Assembly (NCBI GenBank): GCA_900239685.1
Contig: OENT01000737.1
Location: 1-64,000, forward strand
DNA from: Rotaria macrura
Taxonomy: Eukaryota > Rotifera > Eurotatoria > Philodinida > Philodinidae
Direction: 5' to 3'
Length of the DNA stretch: 64,000 bases
Shown: positions 1-11,700 of the stretch, in pieces
Numbering within the stretch: position 1 is the stretch's first letter
How the letters are laid out: every line of letters begins with the position of its first letter
The notes under the pieces: model-generated
Seen by the model: the letters and a program-made list of their open reading frames with translations, nothing else
What the model was told of the DNA's origin: nothing
The model's database searches: none
Translations under genes and position numbers: made by a program

Positions 1-145
1 TATCTCTTTCAAATTTCAACCTTTAGGGCTAAAATTTCGGTTTTGTACCTAAAAACCTTTTGCCTACAAGATGAGTCCACTCCCGACAAAATCTGAGAAC
101 ATCGATTGAGCAGCTTCGGTTGTCCCTCTCGTGCAGTGACTCATA

Positions 146-1186
146 GGTAGATGCCTCAAAGTCTCCTGTTTCAGAATATATATATATAGGATTGTTGGGA
201 AAAGATCGATTTTAAGGGATTTATTGAAAAAAATGCTCAACTCTACTGAACTTGTTTTCGAGAAAAGAGTATTAGCAGTTATTTCATTGTTTAACCAAAC
301 TACTTTCTGTAAAAATAATTACACGATTGGAATCAGTATAAAATTTAAAATCGAAGAATGTGCTTTTTTATGCAAAGAGATGTTTTTTCTTGTAAAGTCA
401 TTTTGCCCTGGTTAACCCAAGAAAAAAAACTTTTTTTCCTTTCTTTCTACTGGAGTTTGATCTAGGCACTGCATATATTCAATGCGCAGATCATGAATAT
501 GTAGTTTGTCTTTCACGAAAGTGCTCTCTCAATAATGACATGGCACTTCCAGAGCCGAAGACGGATTGTTTTACCTTGCCTCACAGACCATTGCCTTGTT
601 ATCAAAGAAGTACGTTTAAAAAAGAAGAAATACAATGCATATGTGCGAAAATGATAGTTCTATTGATTTCATTCAATTTAGGGTGTTACAAGAAATGCTG
701 GTTAAGTTTATTTGGTTCAAAACTTACAGAAAAAACAGAAAGAAATCCACATGTTACTCGAAACATACTTTAACGTTTATTTAAACGGAATATCCATCCA
801 ATAACTTACTTATATCGGCTTGAATGGTTTTTAATACTCTTTCAAAATATTTACTTGAAACTTGTAGTAAAACTGTGGAAAGCAATCACAAACTGGAAAT
901 AACTAGGTTAATAAGATATTTTAAAGCCTTTTACTGTTGTTTTTCAACAAAAATTTATTGCCTAAAAAGCACAGCATTTTGTTCAGAATTCTATACTGAT
1001 TCCAAGCGTGTAATTATTTTTACAAAAAACAGTTTGCTTGAAAAATAGCCGTACCACAAGTTGTTTTTCCTCGGAAAACAATTCAATACGGTTGAGTATG
1101 TTTTTCGATAGATCCCTTAAAATCGATCCTTTTCAAAAAGCCTATATAAATTTTGAAAGAGAAAATTTCGAGGCATTTACCCATGA
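146..1186. mobile_element. Fold-back element with arms of about 250 bp
   Basis: The two halves are inverted copies around an axis at about position 666. GATCGATTTTAAGGGAT (204-220) is matched by its perfect reverse complement at 1112-1128. TGTAAAAATAATTACACG (308-325) is matched at 1007-1024. Both pairs give the same axis. Similarity is patchy between these anchors, extends outward to about 150 and 1180, and fades inward near 395 and 940, leaving a loop of roughly 550 bp with no recognisable coding. The short ORFs inside follow from the arms and are not called as genes. It is likely a non-autonomous DNA transposon or fold-back element; outer ends and target duplication are not clear. Confidence 0.6.
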
Positions 1187-1242
1187 TAAAAAGCTGTTTG
1201 CACAATCCCCGACGGGATTAAAAATATCAAATACGATGTAAC

Positions 1243-2095
1243 TGCTTTCAACAGTCACGGAAATCTTGCTTTCTTTCATGAGCCCTGCTAGCTATTTACT
1301 CATCCTTTCTCACTCGGCCACTAGAGCTGCAATGAAGAAGCAGCTAATATATTCTCATCAGAAATTAGTGACATATATTCACTAATCCTTCACCAAAGAT
1401 CGGTGACGCTCAGCGACGCTCTTGGGGTCGTCTATAGCTTCTGCAGCCGTCTTCAACCCTTTCGGTAACGTTCTTTGACAGGAAACAAGATAATTCTCCT
1501 GATCATCATTGAGATAGCGACATCAACCATCACTAATCTTTTTTAACGGACTATGTCTACGAAAAGGTATTGTTCTTTCAGGAACATTGTATTATATTCC
1601 TGCTGCAGTTGAACTCAGACTACTGTTCACTGCATCAATCAGGTTCTTTACTGTGTATTTCATAAAGTGAGAGATCTAAACAAAAATAAAATATAATAAA
1701 ATAAAATAGGAAAAGCTCTTGAAACGATTTCATACATAGACACACGCAGAGAGATATTGAAAAAAATCGAATCAATAACCAAACAAAGAACAATCGAATG
1801 ACTGCTGTTAACAAAAGAGAATGATATACACCAATAAAAATAAGATGATATTTTTTAATAGAGGACGTCATTAAATTGATACGAATAAAGTATCATCTAC
1901 ACCTATTGTACAAGCCGAGTGAACGGATTAGTTTGATGGATTGCAAGGAAAGAAAAGAAAAATGATGCTAGATTGTTTCTTAGTAGCATCTTTCTTTCCT
2001 AAAATTTTTCTTTTCAAATAAGAATAAAAATGGAATTACGAACGCTAGCTGCCATCATTCATTTATCTGAAAAATTTGTTTATTATCCGAAGTGC
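1243..2095. other. Intergenic, no gene seen
   Basis: AT-rich sequence without a convincing ORF or RNA gene. A small imperfect hairpin is formed by GATGCTAGA (1961-1969) and TAGTAGCATC (about 1982-1991). Nothing else is recognised. Confidence 0.5.
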
Positions 2096-2709
2096 CGGCA
2101 TAAATAGAAACAAAAATTCCATGGATCGGCAAAATTAGGAACCCAGGTCGATGATTACGGACTCCATCAACGAGCGTTTACGACCGTATACGATGGCGTA
2201 CACGACCGTATTTTGTCGAAATACATGGTTCAGTATTACGATCGTATTTCTCCGTGTCGTATACGAAGGTAAACGGTCGTTTCCGATCGCAAACCATCTT
2301 AGTAATAGATCGTATTTTACCGTACACGATCCAGAGAAATACGGTCGTAATACTGAGCCATGTATTACGCTGAAAGAAGACAAAATATGGCCACGACGGC
2401 CGTATTAAGACGTATATGGTCGTTAACGATCGTGAGGATTCGACCTGGGAACACAACATAGAGCTTAGATAACATTTTTTAGTTTGTTAATGCAAAAAGT
2501 CGACGGAAATAAATATGAATTATTTTGAAAAAAACATACAAGTCGATGCACCATGTTTAGAGGAATCTAGTGATATGTTTTTTATTTTAGCTGAAGATCA
2601 TTTTCATAGAGAAAATTAACTTTTTCTAAAATCTATCTTAATTTTACATGCAAACGGCAGAATTAGGAACAAAAACTGCATTGATCGGCAAAACAAAGAA
2701 CACAACACA
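2096..2709 (+). repeat. Pair of 46-bp direct repeats, first copy interrupted by an element
   Basis: Positions 2096-2141 and 2655-2700 align over 46 bases without gaps; both contain GATCGGCAAAA (2124 and 2683). The second copy runs straight on into CACAACA. The first is interrupted at 2142 by a 308-bp element and resumes at 2450 with AACACAACA. The second copy therefore shows the uninterrupted site. A weaker third match (CGGCAAAATTGGGA) lies near 2893. Confidence 0.7.
2142..2449. mobile_element. Short inverted-repeat element, CCCAGGTCGA family, copy 1 (308 bp)
   Basis: It begins CCCAGGTCGA (2142-2151) and ends TCGACCTGGG (2440-2449), a perfect 10-bp terminal inverted repeat. It is flanked by AA on both sides (2140-2141, 2450-2451), and a paralogous empty site lies at 2683-2709. 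The interior is made of repeated, quasi-palindromic words related to CGTATACGG, CGTTTACGA and their complements, so both strands show spurious ORFs. No transposase is encoded. Two more full copies and two remnants occur in the window. Confidence 0.8.
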
Positions 2710-3705
2710 ATTGAATAAAAATCGACCCCCCCTGCTATTGTCATGCTCATTGTAGGATGTCACCTGAATATTTTTCGATAAATTTTACATCAGTCGATAG
2801 AAAAATGTTTGCTCTACTTTGGAAAATAAAATTGAGATTCATATGTTATCTAGAACGGGAGTTGTTGACATTTTTCTGAACTTGGTGTTTTTTCGGCAAA
2901 ATTGGGATCACCTCGACTCTACCTTTTACATGGTAACTATCTGCTAAATGTATGTGCCAGAAATTCGTCGACTTTCATCGTTTCTCTGATGAGCATCTTG
3001 ATAATTCATGGTTGCGTTGCTCACTATGTTGAATATCAAGGGCTATATAAGTTTATTCCGGATTCTGTGGTGCAGTCTGGTAGTTATTACGTGTGAATGC
3101 TGGGATGTGTCAAATCATTATTTGTTTTCAAATGAACTACGATTGTAAAGATTATTAATTAAGAAAAAATACTTGATATGAAGAATAATCAGTGAGATTT
3201 ATCATGAATCCCAAAGAGTCTATTTCAGTACTTCAATACTAAAAGATGTTAACTTGATTTTAACATTTTTCGTAAATTTAACCCTTCCTGGAATCCAATC
3301 CAATGTCATGAAAAATGAAGTGGTATAACTAACTAGTTACTGTGTGTTCTATGTTTAAACATCTCTTTTTCAACTATTTTATAAGAAATATTATTTGCAA
3401 ACCGAGTTTGTGTCCAAGCAATAAACAACGTTATATTCATCGAACCAATTAAAATAGAAAGCAATTCACTAGGTTAAAATTAATAAAATCAAGTAACACT
3501 ATAAGTTATTCGAATACTGAAAATTGAAAGAGTGTAGCTGTGTTGGTTACAGTTCAAATTTCATTCATTTTTCAAGATCTCAATTGTAATTTCCAGTTGT
3601 CATATACGTTCTTATGATGAATTGAGAACTCAACTCTTTGTATCAAAATATTTGTGCACAAACTGTTGAGAATACACTCATAACTTTTACAGATAACTCC
3701 CTGAA
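2452..3705. other. Intergenic, no gene seen
   Basis: AT-rich sequence up to the tRNA gene. Apart from the direct repeat at 2655-2709 nothing is recognised; the short ORF at 2902-3096 resembles no protein known to me. Confidence 0.5.
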
Positions 3706-3778
3706 GCCCGGCTAGCTCAGTTGGTAGAGCGTGAGACTCTTAATCTCAATGTCGTGGGTTCGAGCCCCACGTTGGGCG
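3706..3778 (+). tRNA. tRNA-Lys (anticodon CTT)
   Basis: The full cloverleaf can be written from the sequence: a 7-bp acceptor stem GCCCGGC/GTTGGGC with two G-U pairs, a D-arm GCTC/GAGC with loop AGTTGGTA, an anticodon stem TGAGA/TCTCA with loop CTCTTAA (anticodon CTT), a T-arm GTGGG/CCCAC with loop TTCGAGC, and discriminator G73. Internal A box (TAGCTCAGTTGG) and B box (GGTTCGAGCC) promoters are intact. A run of six T (3781-3786) serves as the RNA polymerase III terminator. There is no intron, and CCA is not encoded. It reads lysine AAG codons and appears functional. Confidence 0.97.
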
Positions 3779-3786
3779 TATTTTTT

Positions 3787-6272
3787 ACGTCCGTTTTATA
3801 TCCGTTGTTTAATCGTCGCCAAATGTCAAAAAATTCTGTTCTATTCAGCTACAACAACAAGTGATTGCGACATTATCATGACTCATAAAATCTGTCCGTG
3901 TTTGTCATGATTGCAATCTGAAGGAAAAGGAAAACAGTAAAACAGGGTACACAGTTACTCTTTCGCTGGAAGAAATAATTTTTACATTTCATATTGACAA
4001 CAGATTGTCTTCTGAAAGATCAACACACTGAGCTTCTACATGTATACGATTGCTTATAACTTTGATCGATTACATGTTAATAAATGACGAAAAACTGCTC
4101 ATTGCATCTGCTACATAGATTCGATAATAACTAAGATATATCATATGAACTATTCGACGGATTAGAATTTATAAGGGTGAATCTCGCTATTAAGTCATTT
4201 TCATCCTATGATAGTAATGCCATTTCTTAAAAATACATCCGAAAAGACAACAAAACGGCTAAGATGAGCAATGATCTTTTTCGGGACTATATTTAGAAGG
4301 TGTGGGTTGCGATGTGGGTCTAGTTTCTCTAAGATATCAATACTCACACCCACACCCACACCCTTCAATCTCCGACACAAATCTGTGCACTATCAAAAAT
4401 CGAATAATCCAATAAATTTGCAGTGAGATGACTTAAAAGGAAATTCTGAATGTAGTTTACCAATGCAGCGATGTTAGAGGAGTTATATCATTTTCTTTTA
4501 TTAAATAATAAATTTCAGCACTTAAAAGCGCTAAGACTTTTCATTTTAAGCCATTTTAATGGTTTAAAAAATTGCGCTAAAAAGTCCCAAAAAGCGCACA
4601 CTTTAAACTGTTTCAAGCTAGCTTTTTCGCTGAAACTTTCACATGGGATGTTAGTGGATGAAGGCGGGCGGGGGGCGGGGGTATTTGACAGTAGATTTAG
4701 ACTTGTTTGCATACATCCACCCTGAAATGAGAGATGACCGCTAGTATTGTTTCGTAGGTGAAGGAGCTTCTCGTTGAAAATATTGAATTCTAATAGGTTC
4801 TGAAAGTTAAGATTTTCTGTTCGAAATGTACCTTTATCTTATATACATATCTTAAAAACAACTTTCTGCATATATCAACATATTTTCGAACAATTCGTAG
4901 GATTTTCACTTTTAATATATTGCTATCAAAACTATCACATGCATTGAAGGTGTCAGTACTGTTTATCATTGGGTTGTTTATTCGATGAGGACAGTTTGTA
5001 TGAATTGGTGAACTACATGATCCATGAATTTTTGACTGATTACTTTCTATTTAGCTTCAATTCCGGTTTTGACACAGGAATTTCAGGCTTAATTCGATAA
5101 AAAAGACAACAAGTTTGATTCTACTCTGAAAATTGAAGAAATAAAGATTGCCATAGCATCAATGGATATTGAACAGCAAGGGAAAAAATGAATGTTTCTT
5201 CTACAATATTTTCTATTGTAGTCAACATTAATTCAGAGTTGACATCTTGTCATGAAATATGTATCGAGATATTCGAACTAATGCAATGTATTGAAATACA
5301 AAAAGAAAACTTTGCTCCGCCCTTGTGTGCACATAAAAGCTTCCCATTCACTATAAATTATCCAATTGTAGTGAATGAATTGTTCAATTTATTTCCATAA
5401 ATTTTTTAGTATGCAATAGAATTCATTTATGAAGAATAGAATCTAAAATATGTTTCACGACTAACATAAAGAATTTTATTCTTTGAAACCGGTTTTATTC
5501 ATATTTTTAGCGTCTTCTCGAAATCATTCATTGCATTAACGATATTTGATCTTTCAGAAAACTTACTAGCATATCGTCTTCTTCACATTGATACATCTAC
5601 TTTATCGTTTTCGTTTTCAATCATTGAGGAATATAGACTTTTCTGGGTAGAAAATAATCATTAAACTTATGACTTTGAACCGTCGGACTAAAAAGTTAGT
5701 GCTGTTCCACTCGTAGAATACTTTGAAATCTATAGAAGTTGAGGTAATTTCGAAGTTTTTCGAATGAAGTAAACTTTTATGGTATGCAATCATAAAAATA
5801 TCAATCGTACCATAGTTAGAATTTTGATGTGAAGCGGCCGTTTTAAAGAAAATAAACAAATGTAACATGTTTTTCTTGTTGTTAACAAATGATAACAAAA
5901 TCTTCAACCAGACTTTTTCATATTGAAAGAAATGAACATCGTAAGAGAAAATTTCTCGTTACTTTCTATAAAATAATCATCCAAATGATATTTGACCTTC
6001 GACAGAGGGATATTTACGTTAAAGCTCGATTTGGAATCTAATTATTGAAGAATATATGTATAAAAATCTAAGTTTGAAATTATACAAATGTCTCGATGAG
6101 AAAACCAAAGAAAAACAATCATCCAAATAGTTATTTCGAGTACTTGTATTCAACTTTCATGTTTAACACTACGAAGAACGACAATAAATGGAGTAGCTAT
6201 ATCCCGAATGCTTGTAATAGTGATACGTCAATATTTAAAACATTCTTTTCATGTTCATCAAATGATTAAATA
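3787..6272. other. Intergenic, no gene seen
   Basis: It contains a telomere-like C-rich tract (4345-4363, listed separately) and a G-rich run near 4660-4682 (GGCGGGCGGGGGGCGGGGG). A loosely inverted segment about 4513-4640 has TTTCAGC near one end and GCTGAAA near the other. The ORFs here are short and unlike any known protein. Confidence 0.5.
4345..4363 (-). repeat. Short interstitial telomere-like tract, (TGTGGG)3 on the minus strand
   Basis: The plus strand reads CACACCCACACCCACACCC, three units of TGTGGG on the minus strand. As I recall, TGTGGG is the telomere repeat of the bdelloid Adineta. A degenerate inverted counterpart (GGTGTGGG...GATGTGGG) sits at about 4299-4319, so the pair could form a hairpin. 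It is too short to be an active telomere. Confidence 0.5.
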
Positions 6273-6430
6273 GAATTAGGCAACTCCGACTTCGGGTTGG
6301 AGTTCACTTTAGAGTAGAAGGCTTTTCTCATAAGAATTAGAGCAGAAAGTTGTATTTGGGATATGATTTAAAGACAACGAATTGAAATTGCTCTGAATTG
6401 GAGCAGCATATAGTGGAATTGCCTATTCCA
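6273..6430. repeat. MITE-like short inverted-repeat element
   Basis: The left end AATTAGGCAACTCC (from about 6274) and the right end GGAATTGCCTATT (6415-6427) are imperfect inverted repeats about 150 bp apart. The interior repeats GGAG/CTCC-type words (AACTCCGAC, GGTTGGAGTT, GAATTGGAGC). There is no coding. Boundaries are approximate. Confidence 0.4.
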
Positions 6431-6737
6431 AAGATTAAACTATGTTTAATATTTTTTCATATTTGAATCATTCTCTAGATAAAGCAGATGTCATTTTTTG
6501 AACCATCGAAATGAAGTATACCATTAAACAAAGCATAATGAATAGATGATTCAATACATATTTGTCGTTTCCCTATCATTTTAATGAAATAAACTGATAT
6601 AGGCGTGTTAGGAAAGTAGCTTGATAAGGATTACGTTCAAGATTTCACGAAGAGAACTGAAAACGTCCCCGAAATTTACTGAAATATAATCAATGTCTAC
6701 TAGCTAATTCAAATGATTTAGTCATTCGCATTCTGTA

Positions 6738-6918
6738 AAAATAAAGGAGGTCTGCAGAACTTTTAAGGTTCTGTATTTTATCGGAATATGGAACTCCCTA
6801 AAAACATTTCTGTACAAAAAAAATGTGTTGCAGCACGTATCCGAATTATTTTTGAGAGGTTCTGAACTCTGCTTAGACGTAGAACCTTAAAAATTGCGGT
6901 AAACCCCGCTTTTTTTCC
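6738..6918. repeat. MITE-like element with 27-bp imperfect inverted ends
   Basis: AACTTTTAAGGTTCT (about 6758-6772) matches, with one difference, the reverse complement of AGAACCTTAAAAATT (6881-6895). Outside this the ends GGAGGT and AAACCCC also pair loosely. There is no coding; limits are approximate. Confidence 0.4.
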
Positions 6919-6966
6919 TACAGAGCAGCACCGTCAAACTATTTCTTCAGTATTCTAGGTCAAAAA

Positions 6967-7114
6967 AGCAGGCTCGTAAACGACGGTTGACAATTTTTGT
7001 CTACGAAGTCCGTAGACGGTACCAATTTTGTTCTGTATTTCTCCGAAAATGATCGTATAACAGCGTGTATGGTCGTTTGCAGTTGTATAATAAGTCCGTA
7101 ATCATCGACCAGGG
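6967..7114. mobile_element. Degenerate copy of the CCCAGGTCGA-family element
   Basis: The right end reads GTCCGTAATCATCGACCAGGG (about 7094-7114). This is the reverse complement of the left end of copy 1 with a single change in the terminal repeat. The left end (GCAGGCTCG at 6968) is poorly preserved, and the interior keeps words such as CGTAGACGG and GGTCGTTTG. At about 148 bp it is half the length of the full copies. Confidence 0.5.
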
Positions 7115-7550
7115 ATTATGTGAAATAAGTTATAATAAATCTTGCCACAACAGTTTTTTACAGTTTTCTCGTGTTATTCTCTGTAGGTATTTTAATAAAA
7201 AAGTTTTTTCTTATTCAATTATAATCAAAAAGAGAGCAGACATATTTTCTATCGGTCTTCTCTTACAATTATAACTTCTCGTTTTCATAATTAGTTTACG
7301 ATTTTAATTTAAAACAAAATAACTATATTGTAATCTTTTAGATTGATTTCTATTAATAAATCGATTCAAGCAAGTTGATTTTTTGAAAAGTAGTGTACTG
7401 TTTTTAAAGATGATTTCAAAATACATCATCAAGATCAATTTTTAAATTCATCAATTGTGAATTGATCTAGGTGAGATAAAAATAACGAATCAATTGTTTG
7501 TTTTATTTATAGAATGCGTTTTGTTTTTTAGTTACGTATCGATAAAGTTT

Positions 7551-8708
7551 TTATCGGTGTCTTTTATCTTTTGGACGAAATCGGTTCTTGAATTTGTCGA
7601 TTTTAGGTTGGCTTGGTAAAGTATTGAACCTTCCTGATCGAGCCGATTCTGCTTCATTCATATATATGTTTTTATTATCATTATCATTTGTTTCAATTGA
7701 ACGTAATGTGTAGTCAAAACTCGTTATGAGATTATCATTTCGGTTCCTGCGTTTATCAATCGTAATGTAGTCTTTCCAAAGAGACACGTAATCGCTGTAA
7801 ATCGGGAGAGGTTGTAGCTGGATATTTTCCATAATTTCTAACATTTTACGAATCTTTTCAGACCGTTGTAACTTGAATGAATACGCATCAGATGTTGGAT
7901 AAAATAAGAAATGATCAATAACATTCTCTTCTATTGATCTATGAATGTTTAATCTGCATGGGAAACTATTTTCCAAATGTTTAGGAACAGGCTGTGCATC
8001 ATCATGTATATAATCCCACGAGTCAATAGCTTTATTTTGATCAATGAGTTGAAAAGTCGGTAATTGCAGTTGATTTTCTTGTGAAATGAAAGATAGACAA
8101 CTTTCTTTCACTACTTTTAGGGCATGATAGCGAAATCGTGAACTAAATACGTCCGCATGTGAGAATATGATCATAAGCCAGGAGAAGATGCTTTCCTTCG
8201 TATTAAAAACATGAAAATCATATTTTTTTCTGTAAAGAGCTATAATAAACTCTGCAGTAGTTTTTCGTACTTCGAAAACTTTCTTCACGGGTTGATTTTC
8301 AAAAGAATATGGTACGTTATTACTAGAAGTAGAATCCGTTTGACTAAAATTTTGTTCTCTCAGATGAGGAGTTTCAAATGAATTCATGCCAAGATAATTC
8401 AAAAGTTCTAATGTATCCAATATATTCTCGTCTTCGTGTAATTCATGAAATAATAAATATGGTTGATCAGAAGTAATTGAGTGAAGGATAACCATGAACG
8501 ACGTATAATCAATCGGAGATTTTAATATATATTCCCCATTGTAGTTTTGAATTGTTGACGAATCATCTTTATTTGCCACAAGAGCAGATAAATAAGGAAT
8601 ACACTGCAGTTGTGGACGAGTGAGATTAGCCTTTTGCCAGGAATTTTGAAAGCAGAATTTGTATATGGTTTCTGTATTTTCATCGATTGTCTCAAATGTA
8701 TTTTTCAT
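7551..8708 (-). CDS. BTB/POZ-like orphan protein, 385 aa, single exon
   Basis: One uninterrupted frame runs from ATG at 8708 to the stop at 7551-7553. I do not recognise a named family. Residues about 33-113 have the pattern of a BTB/POZ-type domain: a hydrophobic segment ending IPYLSALV, an acidic stretch, then a GEYILKSPIDYTSFMVIL strand-helix block and LELLNYLGM as the closing helix. Such domains mediate homo-oligomerisation or act as cullin-3 adaptors in animals. Residues 150-330 are mixed helical with no motif. The tail from about 340 is rich in N, R and K and ends KNRFRPKDKRHR, possibly a nuclear or nucleic-acid-binding tail. There is no signal peptide. The BTB assignment is a fold-level guess; the coding status is more secure because of the length. 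Confidence 0.6.
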   Translation of the reverse strand: MKNTFETIDENTETIYKFCFQNSWQKANLTRPQLQCIPYLSALVANKDDSSTIQNYNGEYILKSPIDYTSFMVILHSITSDQPYLLFHELHEDENILDTLELLNYLGMNSFETPHLREQNFSQTDSTSSNNVPYSFENQPVKKVFEVRKTTAEFIIALYRKKYDFHVFNTKESIFSWLMIIFSHADVFSSRFRYHALKVVKESCLSFISQENQLQLPTFQLIDQNKAIDSWDYIHDDAQPVPKHLENSFPCRLNIHRSIEENVIDHFLFYPTSDAYSFKLQRSEKIRKMLEIMENIQLQPLPIYSDYVSLWKDYITIDKRRNRNDNLITSFDYTLRSIETNDNDNKNIYMNEAESARSGRFNTLPSQPKIDKFKNRFRPKDKRHR

Positions 8709-11700
8709 TGTTTGAAAACTTTATTTCACCAAGTGATGAATTGTATTCTCGCCGTAAACACTGTTTATAACACAGAAAATAAAATAATATACTTCCTTAC
8801 CACTCTTGAAGAAATGACTCATGAACACATGTTGGTTTTTTCCTGTGTAAGGCATTGCTATCGATAAATTTGTCAACAGAACGATTAACATCGAAAACAA
8901 AATGCATCAACGTGCACTGCTATTTAAAGCAGAAATGAAAAGAAAAAGAATATCCTTACTTAAAGTATGTTGATTTGAGTCGGTATTCGCTTAAAAAACA
9001 ATGAATAACAACTTCTATTTTCACTCCAGTCGAAAATTACATACGCTGGTGTGAATATTCTCTTCAAAAGCACCTCACGCTCATATCCTTTTCCAACCAA
9101 ACCCATTCTTTTATCTATATCAAAATCAACTTTTCAGCATTAGCTAAGAAACGTTCTAATTCCTTATGAATGTAGAATTAAACAATTTCATGTATCAAAA
9201 TATATTTATTATTGAGCTGATTTTTTTCCCGTTTTCTATCATTAAAAAATTGTAGCGAATTCAAGCACTTATTATTGACCAAATTCAATCGAAATATGTT
9301 GAAAATCTTCTAAATTATTTACTCACTTTTTTTCATTGGTCATTTAATGTGAAAATTATATTCAAAATAAAACTGATTTTTAACATCAAATATTTCATTT
9401 ACCTATATTCAAATTTTATCAATTATTATTAGCGAAACATGCTCTAATTATCTGAACTGTTACGCATTGCATTTGATAAATTTAGCTCAATGAATATATG
9501 TAGTCCTAATTAATCAAATGTTCTTTCATCATACGTATATACTCCTCAACTTTGTCATTTATCAGTGCATATGATTTAATTATATAGATTTGATACCAAA
9601 ACAAACAGATACTTTTTTCGTTGTATTAAATCATTAAACACGTATTTCTCTACAATGAGGACATTGAAGATTTGCACACTTCTTTATATGAGGATTCAGC
9701 ATATTTAGATGTAAATCGATGGTAACAACTGAAATTATCTCATATACCATATTTAAGAATTTTTGATATTCCCAAATGCATGAATCCGAATGGATCTGAC
9801 AGTCGACAAAATCCAATGGGAAATCTAGTTATGAACCCACTAACGGATCAGCCGAGAGAAACTTTTTTTTCTTATTTATAGACCAACTAGCATTTGGTCT
9901 CAGCAATAGAAACCTGTGAGATCATACGAAAAGATGCAATCGGATTCCGACAGTAGGATTAGAGACTTGTGAAGAATTCCGTCGGAGTTGGATTTCGGAA
10001 TTAAAACCTTGATATCGCAGGTATCTACTGAGGATCTGAATGTCGGGTCGTAGCCTGGAATCTGATTTTCGTAATGATTCTCCTGTATTACGCATCATGA
10101 TTTAATCTACACGGTCGATGAAAAGATTTATGATAGTTTAATTGATCAATTTAAGTCGTGATTTTGGTCTGAAAGACTATAGTTCATTTTTTTGCATACT
10201 ATATACGAGTAAATAAGCATCGAGATCATCGATTGTTCTATTCAACTGATCTATATGCTAGATATAGAGATTGATTTTTTTCATAGAATACGAAATATTT
10301 GCATGTTTAAGAAAAAAATATTACAGATTAAATGCAGAAAAAATTAAAAGCACATTTCTGTATATTAAAGAAAGCAATTATTAATTCTGTCTGTTATCTT
10401 CGAATAAAAACTGATCACTAGCTAATTGAACATAGTATTTTTCAGATGTTCATCAACTTACTCTCAGTTATGAACATGTTAATAGAAATGCACAAAACTT
10501 TACATCAATAGTTTTGTTTTTCATGTGAAATAGATAGAAATGAATTATCAAATGTCGTACCAAATATTCATATATTAGAATTCAATCTGGTGTTAATTGA
10601 CAACATAAATCTTCATTTAATTCAACACGGCAAAAGTTTTGCGAAGAAATCAAATTACAAGTTTGAGAATTGGAGCATCTCATAGTTTTGAACAATTACA
10701 ATTGATTTCGAATCTATGTACACGATTACAACATTTTTCAATAGGTAAAATAAGAGCAACTTACAAGTAGTTTTGCGATTTTTATTATCAAATAGTAATG
10801 AAAATGCTCGTCATTTTCATACATAGCCTATGGAAAACATTAGTAAACATTGAATTCAAATTGAATTGGTTTAACTTGACTCAGAAACGTCAGTTGACTT
10901 CTAGGTGACTGACATGTCACATTAGATTCAGTTATTGTGGTAACAGAATAATATAATTCAAGAATATTTATCTTTCTGGAATATTTTCTATTTAAAATAA
11001 ACAAGGCAACTACTACTTGATGAAGCCGAATTTCAGTCTTTTTTAAATTATAAGGGGTTATGTAAGGTGCGCGTGTATGTTTTGGATACGAATAAAAATG
11101 AAGAACCACAACTACATCATCTGCTTCGAGAGTCACACGTTATTGCACGGGATAATACTTACATTCTAACCGGTGATAAAATATAAATCAAAAGATTATA
11201 ATTACAGTATCATTGCCTTTCGTTTAACAATTGTAGGGTGTGGGTGAATCGACTGGCATATGTTATGCATTTCTATCAACTCTTTATTTTATATAATACA
11301 TGGTAAACGAATACAGAGCTACATACTATACCGTAGTTATGTTTTTCTACTTTGTGATCTTCGCTTGATAAAATTAATGAAAATTTCTATCGGAAATGAA
11401 TAAAAAGAAGGATTCTCATAGTCAGCATGTGTTCCGAAGTTGCCGAATCGAGGACTGACTCGACAAGTGTTCTTTGAAGATTTTTGCTAAAATTCATCAG
11501 ACTCTATGGAGAATTATCATCGGTGAACAAAACGCGAATAAGACTATAGGAATATCTTGAGAAAACACCAATATTTCTCAATACAACGAGGTCACTCTTG
11601 TCCAAGATGTATCTGATCGAAAAGTATTTTACCTTAACTTTGCCTATCGACAGAGAATTTTCCTATCCAGTTCCAGTCGACCCCAAGTTCACACCCAGGG

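Noticed and set aside
2135..2459. Overlapping ORFs on both strands at 2135-2459 and likewise 29929-30405
   Set aside because: They are by-products of the CGTATACGG word array in mobile elements; the protein sequences are repetitive and lack any domain.
10840..11136. 98-codon minus-strand ORF
   Set aside because: No domain, no paralogue in the window and no credible splice partners.
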